Assembly: GCA_964591605.1 (NCBI GenBank) | Contig: CAZQEN010000035.1 | Location: 1 to 33,424 of the forward strand | Direction of reading: 5' to 3' | Length of the DNA: 33,424 bases | Origin: CAYLLT01 sp964591605 | GTDB lineage: Bacteria > Planctomycetota > Phycisphaerae > UBA1845 > PWPN01 | Part shown: one piece after another, positions 1 through 7,800 of the stretch | Position numbering within the stretch: the stretch's first letter is position 1 | Layout of the letters: each line of letters starts with the position of its first letter | Notes under the pieces: generated by a model | What the model was told of the DNA's origin: nothing | What the model saw: the letters and a program-made list of their open reading frames with translations, nothing else | Databases searched by the model: none | Made by a program: the position numbers and the translations under genes

Positions 1-49
1 AGCGAAGCCGAAGCTGCCCATGCCACCCCGCCCAAGCTGTCACGGACCC
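1..49 (-). repeat. Partial copy of dispersed palindromic element
   Basis: These 49 bases are the reverse complement of 3002-3050 with only two mismatches, by direct base-by-base comparison. The copy starts inside the palindromic arm (AGCGAAGCCGAAGCTGCCC) and ends in the terminal motif GTCACGGACCC at 39-49. The rest of the element lies left of the window, so its other end and any target-site duplication cannot be seen. Confidence 0.7.
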
Positions 50-58
50 ATTCGGGTC

Positions 59-159
59 AGGTGGGTGACACGCTGGGCAGGGAACGGAACCGCTCATTGT
101 GATGCAGCCCAGACGCCTGCACCACAATCGCCCCGCCCCGCAGATTGTGTCACGGACCC
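59..159. repeat. Possible short relative of the dispersed element
   Basis: The right boundary is the same terminal motif GTCACGGACCC (149-159) seen at 39-49. The left boundary AGGTGGGTGAC (59-69) matches its inverse at 8 of 11 positions, and the next bases on both sides are similar G-rich stretches. I see no flanking direct repeat. It could be a degenerate copy or coincidence in GC-rich DNA. Apart from this and the copy at 1-49, I see no gene in 1-254. Confidence 0.25.
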
Positions 160-254
160 GGGCGCTCCCGGCGACCCAGTCTTCGCGTCCCCCATCTCGG
201 ATGAGCCACCTTCGGCGCACGGGAACGGACATGAACGCGGCTTGGGGTCGCGCT

Positions 255-284
255 TTGACATGATGCTCCGCGTTGCCGCACAAT
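255..284 (+). promoter_or_regulatory. Putative sigma-70-like promoter of the peroxidase gene
   Basis: A perfect -35 hexamer TTGACA (255-260) is followed after 18 bp by CACAAT (279-284), a 4/6 match to the -10 consensus. The predicted transcript would begin near 291, giving a leader of about 25 nt before the chosen start at 316. It was read by eye only. Confidence 0.5.
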
Positions 285-315
285 GCTGGGGGCCAATCTG
301 ACGACGAGGATGCTT

Positions 316-951
316 ATGCGAATCGGACTGATCATCCTGGCATCGGGCGCGCTTCTCCTGGCGGGGTGCGGGCAGAGCAGCGTGGACGAACTGGTGTCGA
401 GCCGCCCGGCCGGCGACGGGCAGGAGGCGAAAATGGCGACCACCACCCAGCCCGCCGGCGCGGGCTTTCACCAGTTTGTGGTCCGGGACATCGACGGGCA
501 TGACAAAGCCCTGGCAGACTACAAGGGGAAAGTGCTGCTGGTGGTGAACGTCGCCTCGAAGTGCGGCTACACACCCCAATACGCGGGCCTCGAGAAACTG
601 TACGAGAAATACCGCGACAAGGGCCTGGTGGTGCTGGGCTTCCCGTCGAACGATTTTCGCGGCCAGGAGCCCGGGACCGAAGCGGAGATCAAGGCGTTCT
701 GCTCCACCCAGTACAATGTGACCTTCCCACTGATGTCCAAATCGTCCGTCAAGAACGGACCTGAGCAAAGCCAGGTTTACCAGTACCTGTCGAAGAAGGC
801 GGAGAACGGGGTGCTCGACGCCAAGGTGTCCTGGAACTTCAACAAGTTCCTGGTGAGCCGCGACGGGCGGGTGCTCAAGCATTACGAATCGAAAGTCAAG
901 CCCGACAGCCCGGAGCTGACCGGCGACATCGAGGCGGCGCTGAAGCAGTAG
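316..951 (+). CDS. Glutathione peroxidase-like lipoprotein
   Basis: Predicted thiol peroxidase of the GPx family, reducing hydrogen or lipid peroxides with a peroxidatic cysteine. The start at 316 is preferred over in-frame ATGs at 283 and 310 because GAGG (306-309) sits 6 nt upstream. This start also gives a compact lipoprotein signal, MRIGLIILASGALLLAGC, whose lipobox LAGC would be lipidated, placing the enzyme at a membrane facing the periplasm. A low-complexity linker precedes the GPx fold. Seen family motifs are NVASKCGYT with the active-site Cys at about residue 83, GFPSNDFRGQEPG carrying the catalytic Gln, and SWNFNKFLV carrying the conserved Trp and Asn. Bacterial and plant GPx of this Cys type usually use thioredoxin, which is family knowledge and not visible here. 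The length of 211 residues fits GPx plus a signal and linker. aroA starts 38 nt downstream. Confidence 0.93.
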   Translation: MRIGLIILASGALLLAGCGQSSVDELVSSRPAGDGQEAKMATTTQPAGAGFHQFVVRDIDGHDKALADYKGKVLLVVNVASKCGYTPQYAGLEKLYEKYRDKGLVVLGFPSNDFRGQEPGTEAEIKAFCSTQYNVTFPLMSKSSVKNGPEQSQVYQYLSKKAENGVLDAKVSWNFNKFLVSRDGRVLKHYESKVKPDSPELTGDIEAALKQ

Positions 952-977
952 AGATCGCGTCGGGGGGCGCTCTCTTC

Positions 978-983
978 TAGAAT
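978..983 (+). promoter_or_regulatory. Putative -10 element giving a leaderless aroA transcript
   Basis: TAGAAT matches TATAAT at 5 of 6 positions. The expected transcription start, 7 nt after the hexamer, is base 990, exactly the A of the aroA ATG. No Shine-Dalgarno sequence is visible between the hexamer and the ATG. The -35 region (TCGCGT, 955-960) is poor, so this is tentative. Confidence 0.35.
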
Positions 984-989
984 GAGCGA

Positions 990-2285
990 ATGGATGTCTA
1001 CCGGGTGATTCCCGCGTCCGGCCCGCTGCACGCGACGGTGCAGATCCCGGGATCCAAGAGCCTGACGAATCGTGCGCTGGTGGCGGCCGCCCTGGCCGAC
1101 GGGCGGTCGAGCCTGTCCAACGTGCTGTTTGCCGATGATACGCGCCACATGCTCAGTGCCCTGCGGGCTCTGGGCGTGCCCGTGCGCATGGACGAGGCCA
1201 TCTGCCGCGTGGACGTGATGGGAAGCGGCGGTCAGTGGCCGGCCGGCGAGGCCGAGCTGTTCTGCGGCAACGCGGGGACGGTGATGCGGTTCCTGGCGGC
1301 GGCCTGCTGCGTGGGGGTGGGTGAGTACCGCCTCGACGGCGTGGCCCGGATGCGCGAGCGGCCGATCGGCGGACTGGTCGACGCCCTTCGTGAGCTGGGC
1401 GCGGTCGTGAACTATCCCGAGCGTGAAGGGTATCCCCCCATTGCCATCCGGGCACAGTTTCTGCGCGGGGGGCCCGTGCAGTTTCATTCTCCGCCGTCGA
1501 GCCAGCTCGTCAGCGCGCTGCTGCTGGCCGCGCCGCATGCCCGCAGCGACGTGTTCATCGAAATCGGGGGCGAGGTGGTCAGTCAGCCGTATCTGGCGAT
1601 GACCCAGGCGGTGATGGAGGCGTTCGGCGTATCGATCGTGGCGGAGGCGTCGCGGAAGTTCATCATCCCCGCGCCGCAGCGGTATCGGGCCGCGGACTAT
1701 GCCATCGAGCCCGACGCATCGAACGCGAGCTACTTCCTGGCCGCCCCCGCGATTGCGGGCGGCAGCGTCACCGTGAACGGGTTGGGGACCGGCAGCGTGC
1801 AGGGGGATACCGGCTTCGTCGATGTGCTCGAAAAGATGGGTTGCGGCGTGGCTCGCCGGCCTGACGCGCTCTGCGTGACCGCCCCGGCGGAGGGAGAGCG
1901 ATTGCGGGGGATCGATGTGGACCTGAACGCGATGCCGGACACGGCCCAGACGCTCGCCGTTGTGGCCCTGTTCGCGGAGGGGCCGACGACGATCCGCAAC
2001 GTAGCAAACATGCGGGTCAAGGAGACCGATCGCATCGCCGCCCTGGCCGCGGAGCTGCGGAAACTGGGCGGCACCGTCGAGGAGTTCGCCGACGGATTGC
2101 GGATCGAGCCGCCGGATCGGGTGCAGCCGGCGGAGATCGACACGTACGACGATCACCGGATGGCCATGAGCTTTGCCCTGGCGGGACTGAAAGCGGACGG
2201 CGTCGTGATTCGTGACCCCGGCTGTACGAGCAAGACGTTCCCCGATTACTTTGAGCGGCTGGAGCGGATGTATCGCAACGGGTGA
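990..2285 (+). CDS. aroA: 3-phosphoshikimate 1-carboxyvinyltransferase (EPSP synthase)
   Basis: Catalyses transfer of the enolpyruvyl group from phosphoenolpyruvate to shikimate 3-phosphate, the sixth step of the cytoplasmic shikimate pathway to chorismate and aromatic amino acids. The 431 residues match the family's usual length of about 430. Diagnostic motifs are the N-terminal PGSKSLTNRAL with the active-site Lys at 23, the PEP-binding GNAGTVMRFL, the second-domain KETDRIAALAAELRKLG with the conserved KETDR, and the C-terminal DHRMAMSFALAGL and RDPGCTSKTFPDYF. Both inside-out alpha/beta domains therefore appear complete. The ATG at 990 lacks a ribosome-binding site and may be read from a leaderless message. 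The stop overlaps the first unit of a 7-bp tandem repeat. I could not assign the glyphosate class from sequence alone. Confidence 0.97.
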   Translation: MDVYRVIPASGPLHATVQIPGSKSLTNRALVAAALADGRSSLSNVLFADDTRHMLSALRALGVPVRMDEAICRVDVMGSGGQWPAGEAELFCGNAGTVMRFLAAACCVGVGEYRLDGVARMRERPIGGLVDALRELGAVVNYPEREGYPPIAIRAQFLRGGPVQFHSPPSSQLVSALLLAAPHARSDVFIEIGGEVVSQPYLAMTQAVMEAFGVSIVAEASRKFIIPAPQRYRAADYAIEPDASNASYFLAAPAIAGGSVTVNGLGTGSVQGDTGFVDVLEKMGCGVARRPDALCVTAPAEGERLRGIDVDLNAMPDTAQTLAVVALFAEGPTTIRNVANMRVKETDRIAALAAELRKLGGTVEEFADGLRIEPPDRVQPAEIDTYDDHRMAMSFALAGLKADGVVIRDPGCTSKTFPDYFERLERMYRNG

Positions 2286-2325
2286 AAGCCGAAAGTCGAA
2301 AGTCGAAAGTCGAAAACCGAAAGCG
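2284..2325 (+). repeat. Six-unit GAAAGTC heptamer tandem repeat
   Basis: Six consecutive 7-bp units read GAAAGCC, GAAAGTC three times, GAAAACC and GAAAGCG. The array begins within the aroA stop codon. A second array of the same heptamer lies directly after another stop codon at 32575-32609, and both end in the unit GAAAGCG. It resembles the short tandemly repeated heptamers known in cyanobacteria in kind, but not necessarily by descent. Confidence 0.85.
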
Positions 2326-2338
2326 CCGATCGTGGCCC

Positions 2339-2983
2339 ATGCGTGAAGAGCAACTCACCTCATTGACTCCGCGGTCACCGCAGGATGCGGCGGCGATGGC
2401 GCTGGTCGCGCAGGCGAACGTGCGGCAGTTGCAGGTGGCGGCGCACAAGCGGCTGGGAGCAGCGCCGGCGGTGGTGCCCGCACCGGGGGCGGTACTGCGG
2501 TTCCGCGAAGCGCTGATCGACTGGCAGGTTCTCAAGAACTATCCGGAAGGCGGGCTGCTGCTGCGGATGCACGAGGTGTGGGGGCAGTACTGTCTGTTCT
2601 GCTGGCTGTTCGATGTCCGCGATCCGAACCATCCGCCGGATTTCGCACGCGCGGCGGCGGAGGAGGAAATCCGCTGCTCGGGGCATCTGGGGGCCAAGCT
2701 GATCGACATTCAGCGCGGGCTCTGGCGACTGCGGCACGAGGATCGGCTCCGGCACGACCCGGAGTTCCGCCAGCGGCCGGACTTCCCGGACCAGATCAAG
2801 GCGGCCGACGACATCCCGATGCTGGTCTTCGGCCAGAACGTGCGGATGTGCAGCCACGATGACCTGCTCGCTTGCACGTGCCAGTATGTGGGGATGCTCG
2901 CGGCCATCCGGTGGACGGCCGATTCGCGCTGGCGGTGGGACGACCCGGGCATCCGGGAGCTTGATGCGAATCCCGGCGGCTGA
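2339..2983 (+). CDS. Hypothetical protein, cytoplasmic
   Basis: An open frame of 214 residues that I do not recognise. It has no signal peptide or membrane segment. The central part contains several aromatic and acidic motifs, including HEVWGQYCLFCWLFDVRDP and RGLWRLRHEDRLR. The C-terminal part contains four Cys, three within the MCSHDDLLACTCQ stretch. These Cys could bind metal, but there is no recognisable zinc-finger spacing. The ATG at 2339 was chosen because an upstream GTG (2282), which would overlap the aroA stop, would place the heptamer repeat inside the protein. The ribosome-binding site is poor. Codon use resembles the neighbours. It follows aroA by 53 nt and may be cotranscribed; the dispersed element at 3002 follows it. 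Confidence 0.7.
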   Translation: MREEQLTSLTPRSPQDAAAMALVAQANVRQLQVAAHKRLGAAPAVVPAPGAVLRFREALIDWQVLKNYPEGGLLLRMHEVWGQYCLFCWLFDVRDPNHPPDFARAAAEEEIRCSGHLGAKLIDIQRGLWRLRHEDRLRHDPEFRQRPDFPDQIKAADDIPMLVFGQNVRMCSHDDLLACTCQYVGMLAAIRWTADSRWRWDDPGIRELDANPGG

Positions 2984-3001
2984 GCGGGCCGTGGTTGCGC
3001 G

Positions 3002-3171
3002 GGGTCCGTGACCGCTTGGGCGGGGTGGCATGGGCAGCTTCGGCTTCGCGGAGCGAAGCCGAAGCTGCCCGTGTGGGCCTCCCCACGGGTCCCGGCGCGC
3101 CCGGACATTCGCATCGGCGAATCCCCCGGCGCGCCGGGACCCATGCCACCCGCCTACGTTGTCACGCACCC
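3002..3171. mobile_element. MITE-like palindromic element with terminal inverted repeats
   Basis: The 170-bp segment begins with GGGTCCGTGAC (3002-3012) and ends with GTCACGCACCC (3161-3171). The full inverted ends, 3002-3034 against 3140-3171, agree at about 27 of 33 positions with one gap. The element is bracketed by the 9-bp direct repeat GGTTGCGCG at 2993-3001 and 3172-3180, as expected for a target-site duplication. It encodes no transposase and holds two internal palindromes (3032-3070 and 3125-3138). Its left third recurs inverted at 1-49. A caveat is that GTTGCGCGG also occurs once more at 3198-3206, so the direct repeat could be local repetition. It sits between a gene end and the next promoter. 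Confidence 0.55.
3032..3070. repeat. Perfect 18-bp stem-loop inside the MITE-like element
   Basis: The arm at 3032-3049 (GGGCAGCTTCGGCTTCGC) is exactly complementary to 3053-3070, with a GGA loop at 3050-3052. No T-run follows, so it is not a typical intrinsic terminator, although a hairpin this stable after the stop at 2983 could still stall polymerase or protect the mRNA 3' end. The right arm recurs at 2-19. Confidence 0.85.
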
Positions 3172-3198
3172 GGTTGCGCGGGCCGGCGTCGCGCGGTG

Positions 3199-3227
3199 TT
3201 GCGCGGCTGGGGCCCGGCCGGTATACT
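3199..3227 (+). promoter_or_regulatory. Putative sigma-70-like promoter of the epimerase gene
   Basis: TTGCGC (3199-3204) and TATACT (3222-3227) are separated by an ideal 17 bp. The predicted start is near 3234, leaving a leader of about 25 nt that contains AGGAG at 3247-3251. It lies just outside the MITE-like element. Confidence 0.55.
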
Positions 3228-3258
3228 GCCGCGACGCACAGCGCCCAGGAGTGGCGGA

Positions 3259-4188
3259 ATGAACGTATTGATCACCGGGTCGAGTGGCCAGATCGGCACC
3301 AACCTTGCTCTGCGGCTCATGGAGCGGGGCGACAAGGTCGTGGGCATCGATCGCCGGCCCAACGCCTGGACCGACAAGATCGACACCCGCCGTCTCGACC
3401 TCAATACCGTCGCCGCGAAGGACTTTCCGCCCGGTCCGTTCGACCTGGTCGTGCATCTGGCGGCGTACGCGAAGGTGTTCGAACTGGTCGAGCATCCGCA
3501 CCGCGCGCTCGAGAACGTGACGATGAGCTTCAACGCGCTCAACTACGCCCGCGAGCGCAGCATCCCCTTCATCTTCGGCAGTTCGCGCGAGGTCTACGGC
3601 GATATCCATCGGCACGTGACGGAGGAGGCTGAGGCGGATTTCGTGGTGGCCGAGAGCCCGTACTCGGCGAGCAAGATTTCGGGCGAGGCGTTCATCTATT
3701 CGTTCTCGCAGTGCTATGAGCTGCCGTACCTGGTGTTCCGCTTCAGCAACGTCTACGGCCGGTATGACAACGACCTCGAGCGGATGGAGCGGGTCCTGCC
3801 GCTGTTCGTCAGCAAGATCAGCCGGGACGAGCCGGTGGTCGTCTACGGGCGAGAGAAGGTCTTCGATTTCACCTACATCGACGATTGCATCGACGGCATC
3901 TGCCTGGGAATCGACGCGCTGGTCTCGGGCCAGGTCCGGGACCAGACCATCAACCTGGCGTATGGTCAGGGCAGCACCCTGGTGGATGCGGTGAACATCA
4001 TCGCCCTGGCGCTGGGACGCAAGCCTCAGGTGACGTTCGAGCCCGCCCGGCCGGGGGAGGTGATGCGTTACGTGGCGGACATCTCCAAGGCCCGCCAGTT
4101 GCTGGGATATAGCCCCCAGGTCCCGCTGTCTGCGGGAATTCCTCTCTCGATCGAATGGGCCCGCCAGCGGGGCTTTCTGCCGCGGTGA
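3259..4188 (+). CDS. NAD-dependent epimerase/dehydratase, extended SDR family
   Basis: A 309-residue cytoplasmic nucleotide-sugar-modifying enzyme of the extended short-chain dehydrogenase family. The Rossmann dinucleotide motif is GSSGQIG at residues 7-13 and the catalytic pair is Y135 and K139 in YSASK. HLAAYAKVFE and FRFSNVYGRYDN match the conserved middle strands and the substrate loop, and DFTYIDDCIDGI matches the usual C-terminal motif of UDP-glucose 4-epimerase-like proteins. The substrate cannot be fixed; UDP-glucose/UDP-glucuronate epimerases or dTDP-glucose dehydratases are all possible. The ATG at 3259 is preceded by AGGAG at 3247-3251 with 7-nt spacing, so upstream extensions of the open frame through the MITE-like element are not used. 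No sugar-pathway neighbours are present, and the next gene is a sigma factor. Confidence 0.93.
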   Translation: MNVLITGSSGQIGTNLALRLMERGDKVVGIDRRPNAWTDKIDTRRLDLNTVAAKDFPPGPFDLVVHLAAYAKVFELVEHPHRALENVTMSFNALNYARERSIPFIFGSSREVYGDIHRHVTEEAEADFVVAESPYSASKISGEAFIYSFSQCYELPYLVFRFSNVYGRYDNDLERMERVLPLFVSKISRDEPVVVYGREKVFDFTYIDDCIDGICLGIDALVSGQVRDQTINLAYGQGSTLVDAVNIIALALGRKPQVTFEPARPGEVMRYVADISKARQLLGYSPQVPLSAGIPLSIEWARQRGFLPR

Positions 4189-4261
4189 GTGGCCGTGTGC
4201 CGTCCGGCACGTCGTAAGATTCTTCCGGGTTTTCCTGCAAGGGCTGGAGGGCGCCTCCCGG

Positions 4262-4267
4262 TATACT
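4262..4267 (+). promoter_or_regulatory. Putative -10 element of the ECF sigma gene
   Basis: TATACT lies so close to the ATG at 4276 that the predicted start (about 4274) would give a virtually leaderless transcript. No good -35 hexamer is visible at 16-18 bp. A small inverted repeat GGAGG/CCTCC (4246-4250 and 4254-4258) lies immediately upstream and could be an operator. The pattern resembles the aroA start at 978-990. Confidence 0.35.
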
Positions 4268-4275
4268 GGTATGGT

Positions 4276-4824
4276 ATGAGCGAGGCGACGGAGATCCTGA
4301 GTGCGATGGAGGCCGGGGAGGCCGGGGCCGCGGACCGGCTGCTTCCTCTGCTGTATGATGAGCTTCGGCGGCTCGCCCATGCCCAGATGGCCGCCGAACG
4401 CCCCGGCCAGACGCTCGACGCGACCGCCCTGGTTCACGAAGCGTACGTGCGACTGGTCGGAAGCGGTCAGCCGATTTCATTTGCCAATCGGCGTCATTTC
4501 TTCGGTGCGGCGGCGGAAGCGATGCGGCGGATCCTGGTCGAGAACGCCCGCCGCAAGAATCAACTCAAACACGGCAGGGGCCATCAGCGTGTTGAGTTGA
4601 CCGATCCGCCCGCTCCCGCGCCTGACGAAGATCTGGTGGCGCTGGATGAGGCGCTCTCCCTGCTGGCACGGGAAGATCCGGCCAGCGCGAGGGTCGTGGA
4701 GCTGCGCTACTTCGGGGGCCTGAGCCACGAACAGGTGGCCGAGACGCTGGGCGTCACGGTCTACGAGGCACGTCAGAAATGGGCCTACGCGCGGGCCTGG
4801 CTCAAAGATGCTCTGTCCAGGTAA
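4276..4824 (+). CDS. ECF-type RNA polymerase sigma factor
   Basis: A 182-residue extracytoplasmic-function sigma factor of the planctomycete/Verrucomicrobium-enriched subfamily. The N-terminal region 2 reads LLYDELRRLAHAQMAAERPG, then ATALVHEAYVRLV and HFFGAAAEAMRRILVENARR, hallmark segments of this group. Region 4 has the helix-turn-helix LSHEQVAETLGVTVYEARQ at about residues 149-168, used for -35 recognition. No anti-sigma factor gene is next to it. Instead a kinase follows in the same orientation, an arrangement known in planctomycetes where a Ser/Thr kinase may control the sigma factor by phosphorylation. That link is inferred here. The start at 4276 was chosen from family alignment, as the longer frame has an unrelated Arg- and Pro-rich head. 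Confidence 0.95.
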   Translation: MSEATEILSAMEAGEAGAADRLLPLLYDELRRLAHAQMAAERPGQTLDATALVHEAYVRLVGSGQPISFANRRHFFGAAAEAMRRILVENARRKNQLKHGRGHQRVELTDPPAPAPDEDLVALDEALSLLAREDPASARVVELRYFGGLSHEQVAETLGVTVYEARQKWAYARAWLKDALSR

Positions 4825-4891
4825 TCCGCGCCAGATTCGACAGGTTTCGCGCCAAACCTCGCATGGATCAGGGGGGCTGCAGGGTCGCCCT

Positions 4892-7800
4892 ATGCCCGTG
4901 GACCCGAAAAAGGTGCAATGGCTGTTTCTGCAGGCCATGCAGGAGCAGGACGACTGCGCGCGGATGGCGCTGCTCGAGCGCGAAGCCGCGGATGATCCGG
5001 GACTCAGGGAACGGGTCGCGGCGCTGCTTCGTGCCCATGATGATTCAGGGCCATTTCTCGAGAGGCCGCCGCTCCGCGGACTGGAGCCGGCGGCGCTGCT
5101 CGGGCACCTGACGAGCGGGGCGCCTGGCGGTGCGGCTCGCCCATCGATGGCGGCCGGCACGGTCGTGGCCGGGCGATACCGGCTGCTCGAGCGGATCGGT
5201 GAAGGCGGCATGGGCGAAGTGTGGATGGCCGAGCAGCGTGAGCCGCTGCGCCGATCCGTCGCGGTCAAGCTGATCAAGGCGGGCATGGACTCCAGAAGCG
5301 TACTCGCCCGCTTTGACGCGGAGCGACAGGCGCTGGCGATGATGGATCATCCCAACATCGCCCGGGTGCTGGACGCCGGCACCACACAGGAACGGCATCC
5401 GTTCTTCGTGATGGAACTGGTCAAAGGCATTCCGCTGATGGAGTATTGTGACGGGCGGAAGGCCTCGATACCCCAGCGGCTCGCGCTTTTCGTTCAGATC
5501 TGCCAGGCAGTCCAGCACGCCCACCAGAAAGGGATCATCCATAGAGATCTTAAACCCAGTAATATACTCGTCACCGAAATGGATGGTCATCCGGTGCCGA
5601 AGGTGATCGACTTCGGCCTGGCCAAGGCCCTCCAGGGGACGCACACCCTCACCGATCAGACGCTGCACACGGCGTTCGGCGCGGTGGCCGGAACGCCTCT
5701 CTACATGGCGCCCGAGCAGGTGGGGATCAATTCGCTCGACGTGGACACCCGAACCGACGTTTACGCCCTGGGCGTGATCCTCTACGAGCTGTTGACGGGC
5801 ACGACGCCGCTGGAGAGCAGGCACCTCAGAGAAATCCCGTGGGAGGAGATCGGCCGGCGCATCCGCGAAGTCGACGCCCCGAGGCCCAGCACGCGATTGT
5901 CGGGTTCGAACGCTCTGGCAAGAATTGCGGCTGACCGGCAAACCGAGCCGGCCCGGCTTGGAAGGCTCGTGCGGGGCGAGCTTGACTGGATCGTCCTCAA
6001 AGCCCTGGAGAAGGACCGCTCGCGCCGATACCAGACCGCCAACGCCCTCTCCCGCGACATCGAGCGGTTTCTGCATGACGAGCCTGTCGAGGCGTGCCCC
6101 CCGTCGCCTGCATACCGCCTCAGGAAGCTCGTGCGCCGCAACCGCCGCACGGTAGTGGCAGCGGCCCTCGTGGCGGCATCGCTGGTGACCGCGCTGGTCG
6201 GCCTCACAGTGAGCAACCTGAAGATCGCCTCCGAGCGCAACGCCAAGGTCGAAGCGCTGTCACTCGCCCACCAGCAGCAGCGCGTTGCTGAGGAGAATGC
6301 CCTCAAGGCCGAAACGCAGCGTGTGATTGCCGTCGGGCACGAGACAACCGCGAGGCAACAGGCACATCTGGCTCGCCGGCGCTTCTACGCGGCCCAGATG
6401 AACCTGGCCAACCGGGCCTGGGAGGAGGGCGAACTGGCCCGGGCGCTGGAGTTGCTCGAGAGCCAGCGGCCGGGCGCCGGCGAGGAGGACCTGCGGAGCT
6501 TTGAATGGCTCTACCTGTGGAATCTGGTGCAGCGACACCACCGATGGACGGCCAGGGGTCATCTGGCGGCTACGCACAGCGTCAACGTCTCGCCGGATGG
6601 CCGGCTGGCGGTTTCCGGCTCCGAGGACGAAGCTGCGGCTGTCTGGGATCTGCACACCGGCAGGGAACTGGTGCGGTTTCACTCGGCCGGAGGAGCGGTC
6701 AAGCCCGTATTGTTCTCGCCTGACAGCAGGCGTTTGGCCGCAGGCTCGTGGCGGGGCCTGATCGAGGTGTGGAACCTGTCGACGCAGCGGCGAGAACTGC
6801 TTCTCAAGCATACACGTCCGATTAAATCGCTGGCATTCTCGAACGACGGGCGATGCCTGGCGAGCTGCGACGATGCCGGGGTGGCCGTGCTGTGGGACAC
6901 GGACACGGGAAAGCAGCGGCTCGCCCTGCCGGGGCATCCGCGCCCCGCGCCGCTGATGCGGTATGCGGCCGACCTGAGGTTCACCGCCGATGGATCGACG
7001 ATCGCCGCCGCTTTTTTTCTGCCCACCCGCTCGACGCTGGCGTTCTGGGAATTACGAGGTCCGGAGTCTTCTCAGAGAGCTCTCTGGGAGGTGCCCGGTG
7101 TTGTCAAGACACTCGCCATTTCCCCAGACATGAAGTCGGTGGCGATGGATATCTGGAACGGCGTTCAGGTGCGCGATATCGAGACCGGGAACCTGAAGTC
7201 ACAGACGCTCGATCAGAAGGGGCATGTGCTGGCGCTGGCCTTTTCTCCGGATGGCAGGGCGGTGGTGTCAGGAGGAGCCGGCAAAACGGTCAGAGTGCTG
7301 GATCTGGTTTCCGGCCCGGCCTCACCGGCCACTCGGCCGGCGCGCTCGGAAACACGTCCGGACGAACCGGCCGAGCCCCGGCTGCCAGCGATGGGTTCCC
7401 GTGCGGTGGGCGCGCACCTTGCGCCGCTGAGTGCGATCGCCGTTTCGCCCGACGGGAAGACGGTAGTCTCCGCCGACAATGACGGCGTGGTCAGCGCCTG
7501 GGATCTGACCGCGCCGGACAAGGCTCGGATGGTCCTGCCGAAACACGAGCCGCCCCTGCGATCGCTGCTGTTCACGCCGGATGGCCGGACGCTGGTGGCC
7601 ACCTCCGGCGGGGGGACACGGCTCTGGGAGACGGCCTCGCCGCGCGAGCTGGCCGGGTTTCCCGAAGCGGTCGGCCGGGCCGTGCTGTCGCCGGATGCGC
7701 GGACGCTCATCTCGGCCAACGAGGAGGGCGGGGGTCTTCTCAAGATGGTGGATGTGACCACCGGCAAGCTTCTCTTTTCCACGCCGGCACACACGAAGGC

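Noticed and set aside
3032..3070. Intrinsic terminator after the hypothetical gene
   Set aside because: The 18-bp stem is strong but has no following T-run, and it is part of a dispersed element found elsewhere.
4197..4210. Terminator-like hairpin after the epimerase gene
   Set aside because: GTGCCG/CGGCAC leaves only a 2-nt loop and is not followed by a clear T-run.
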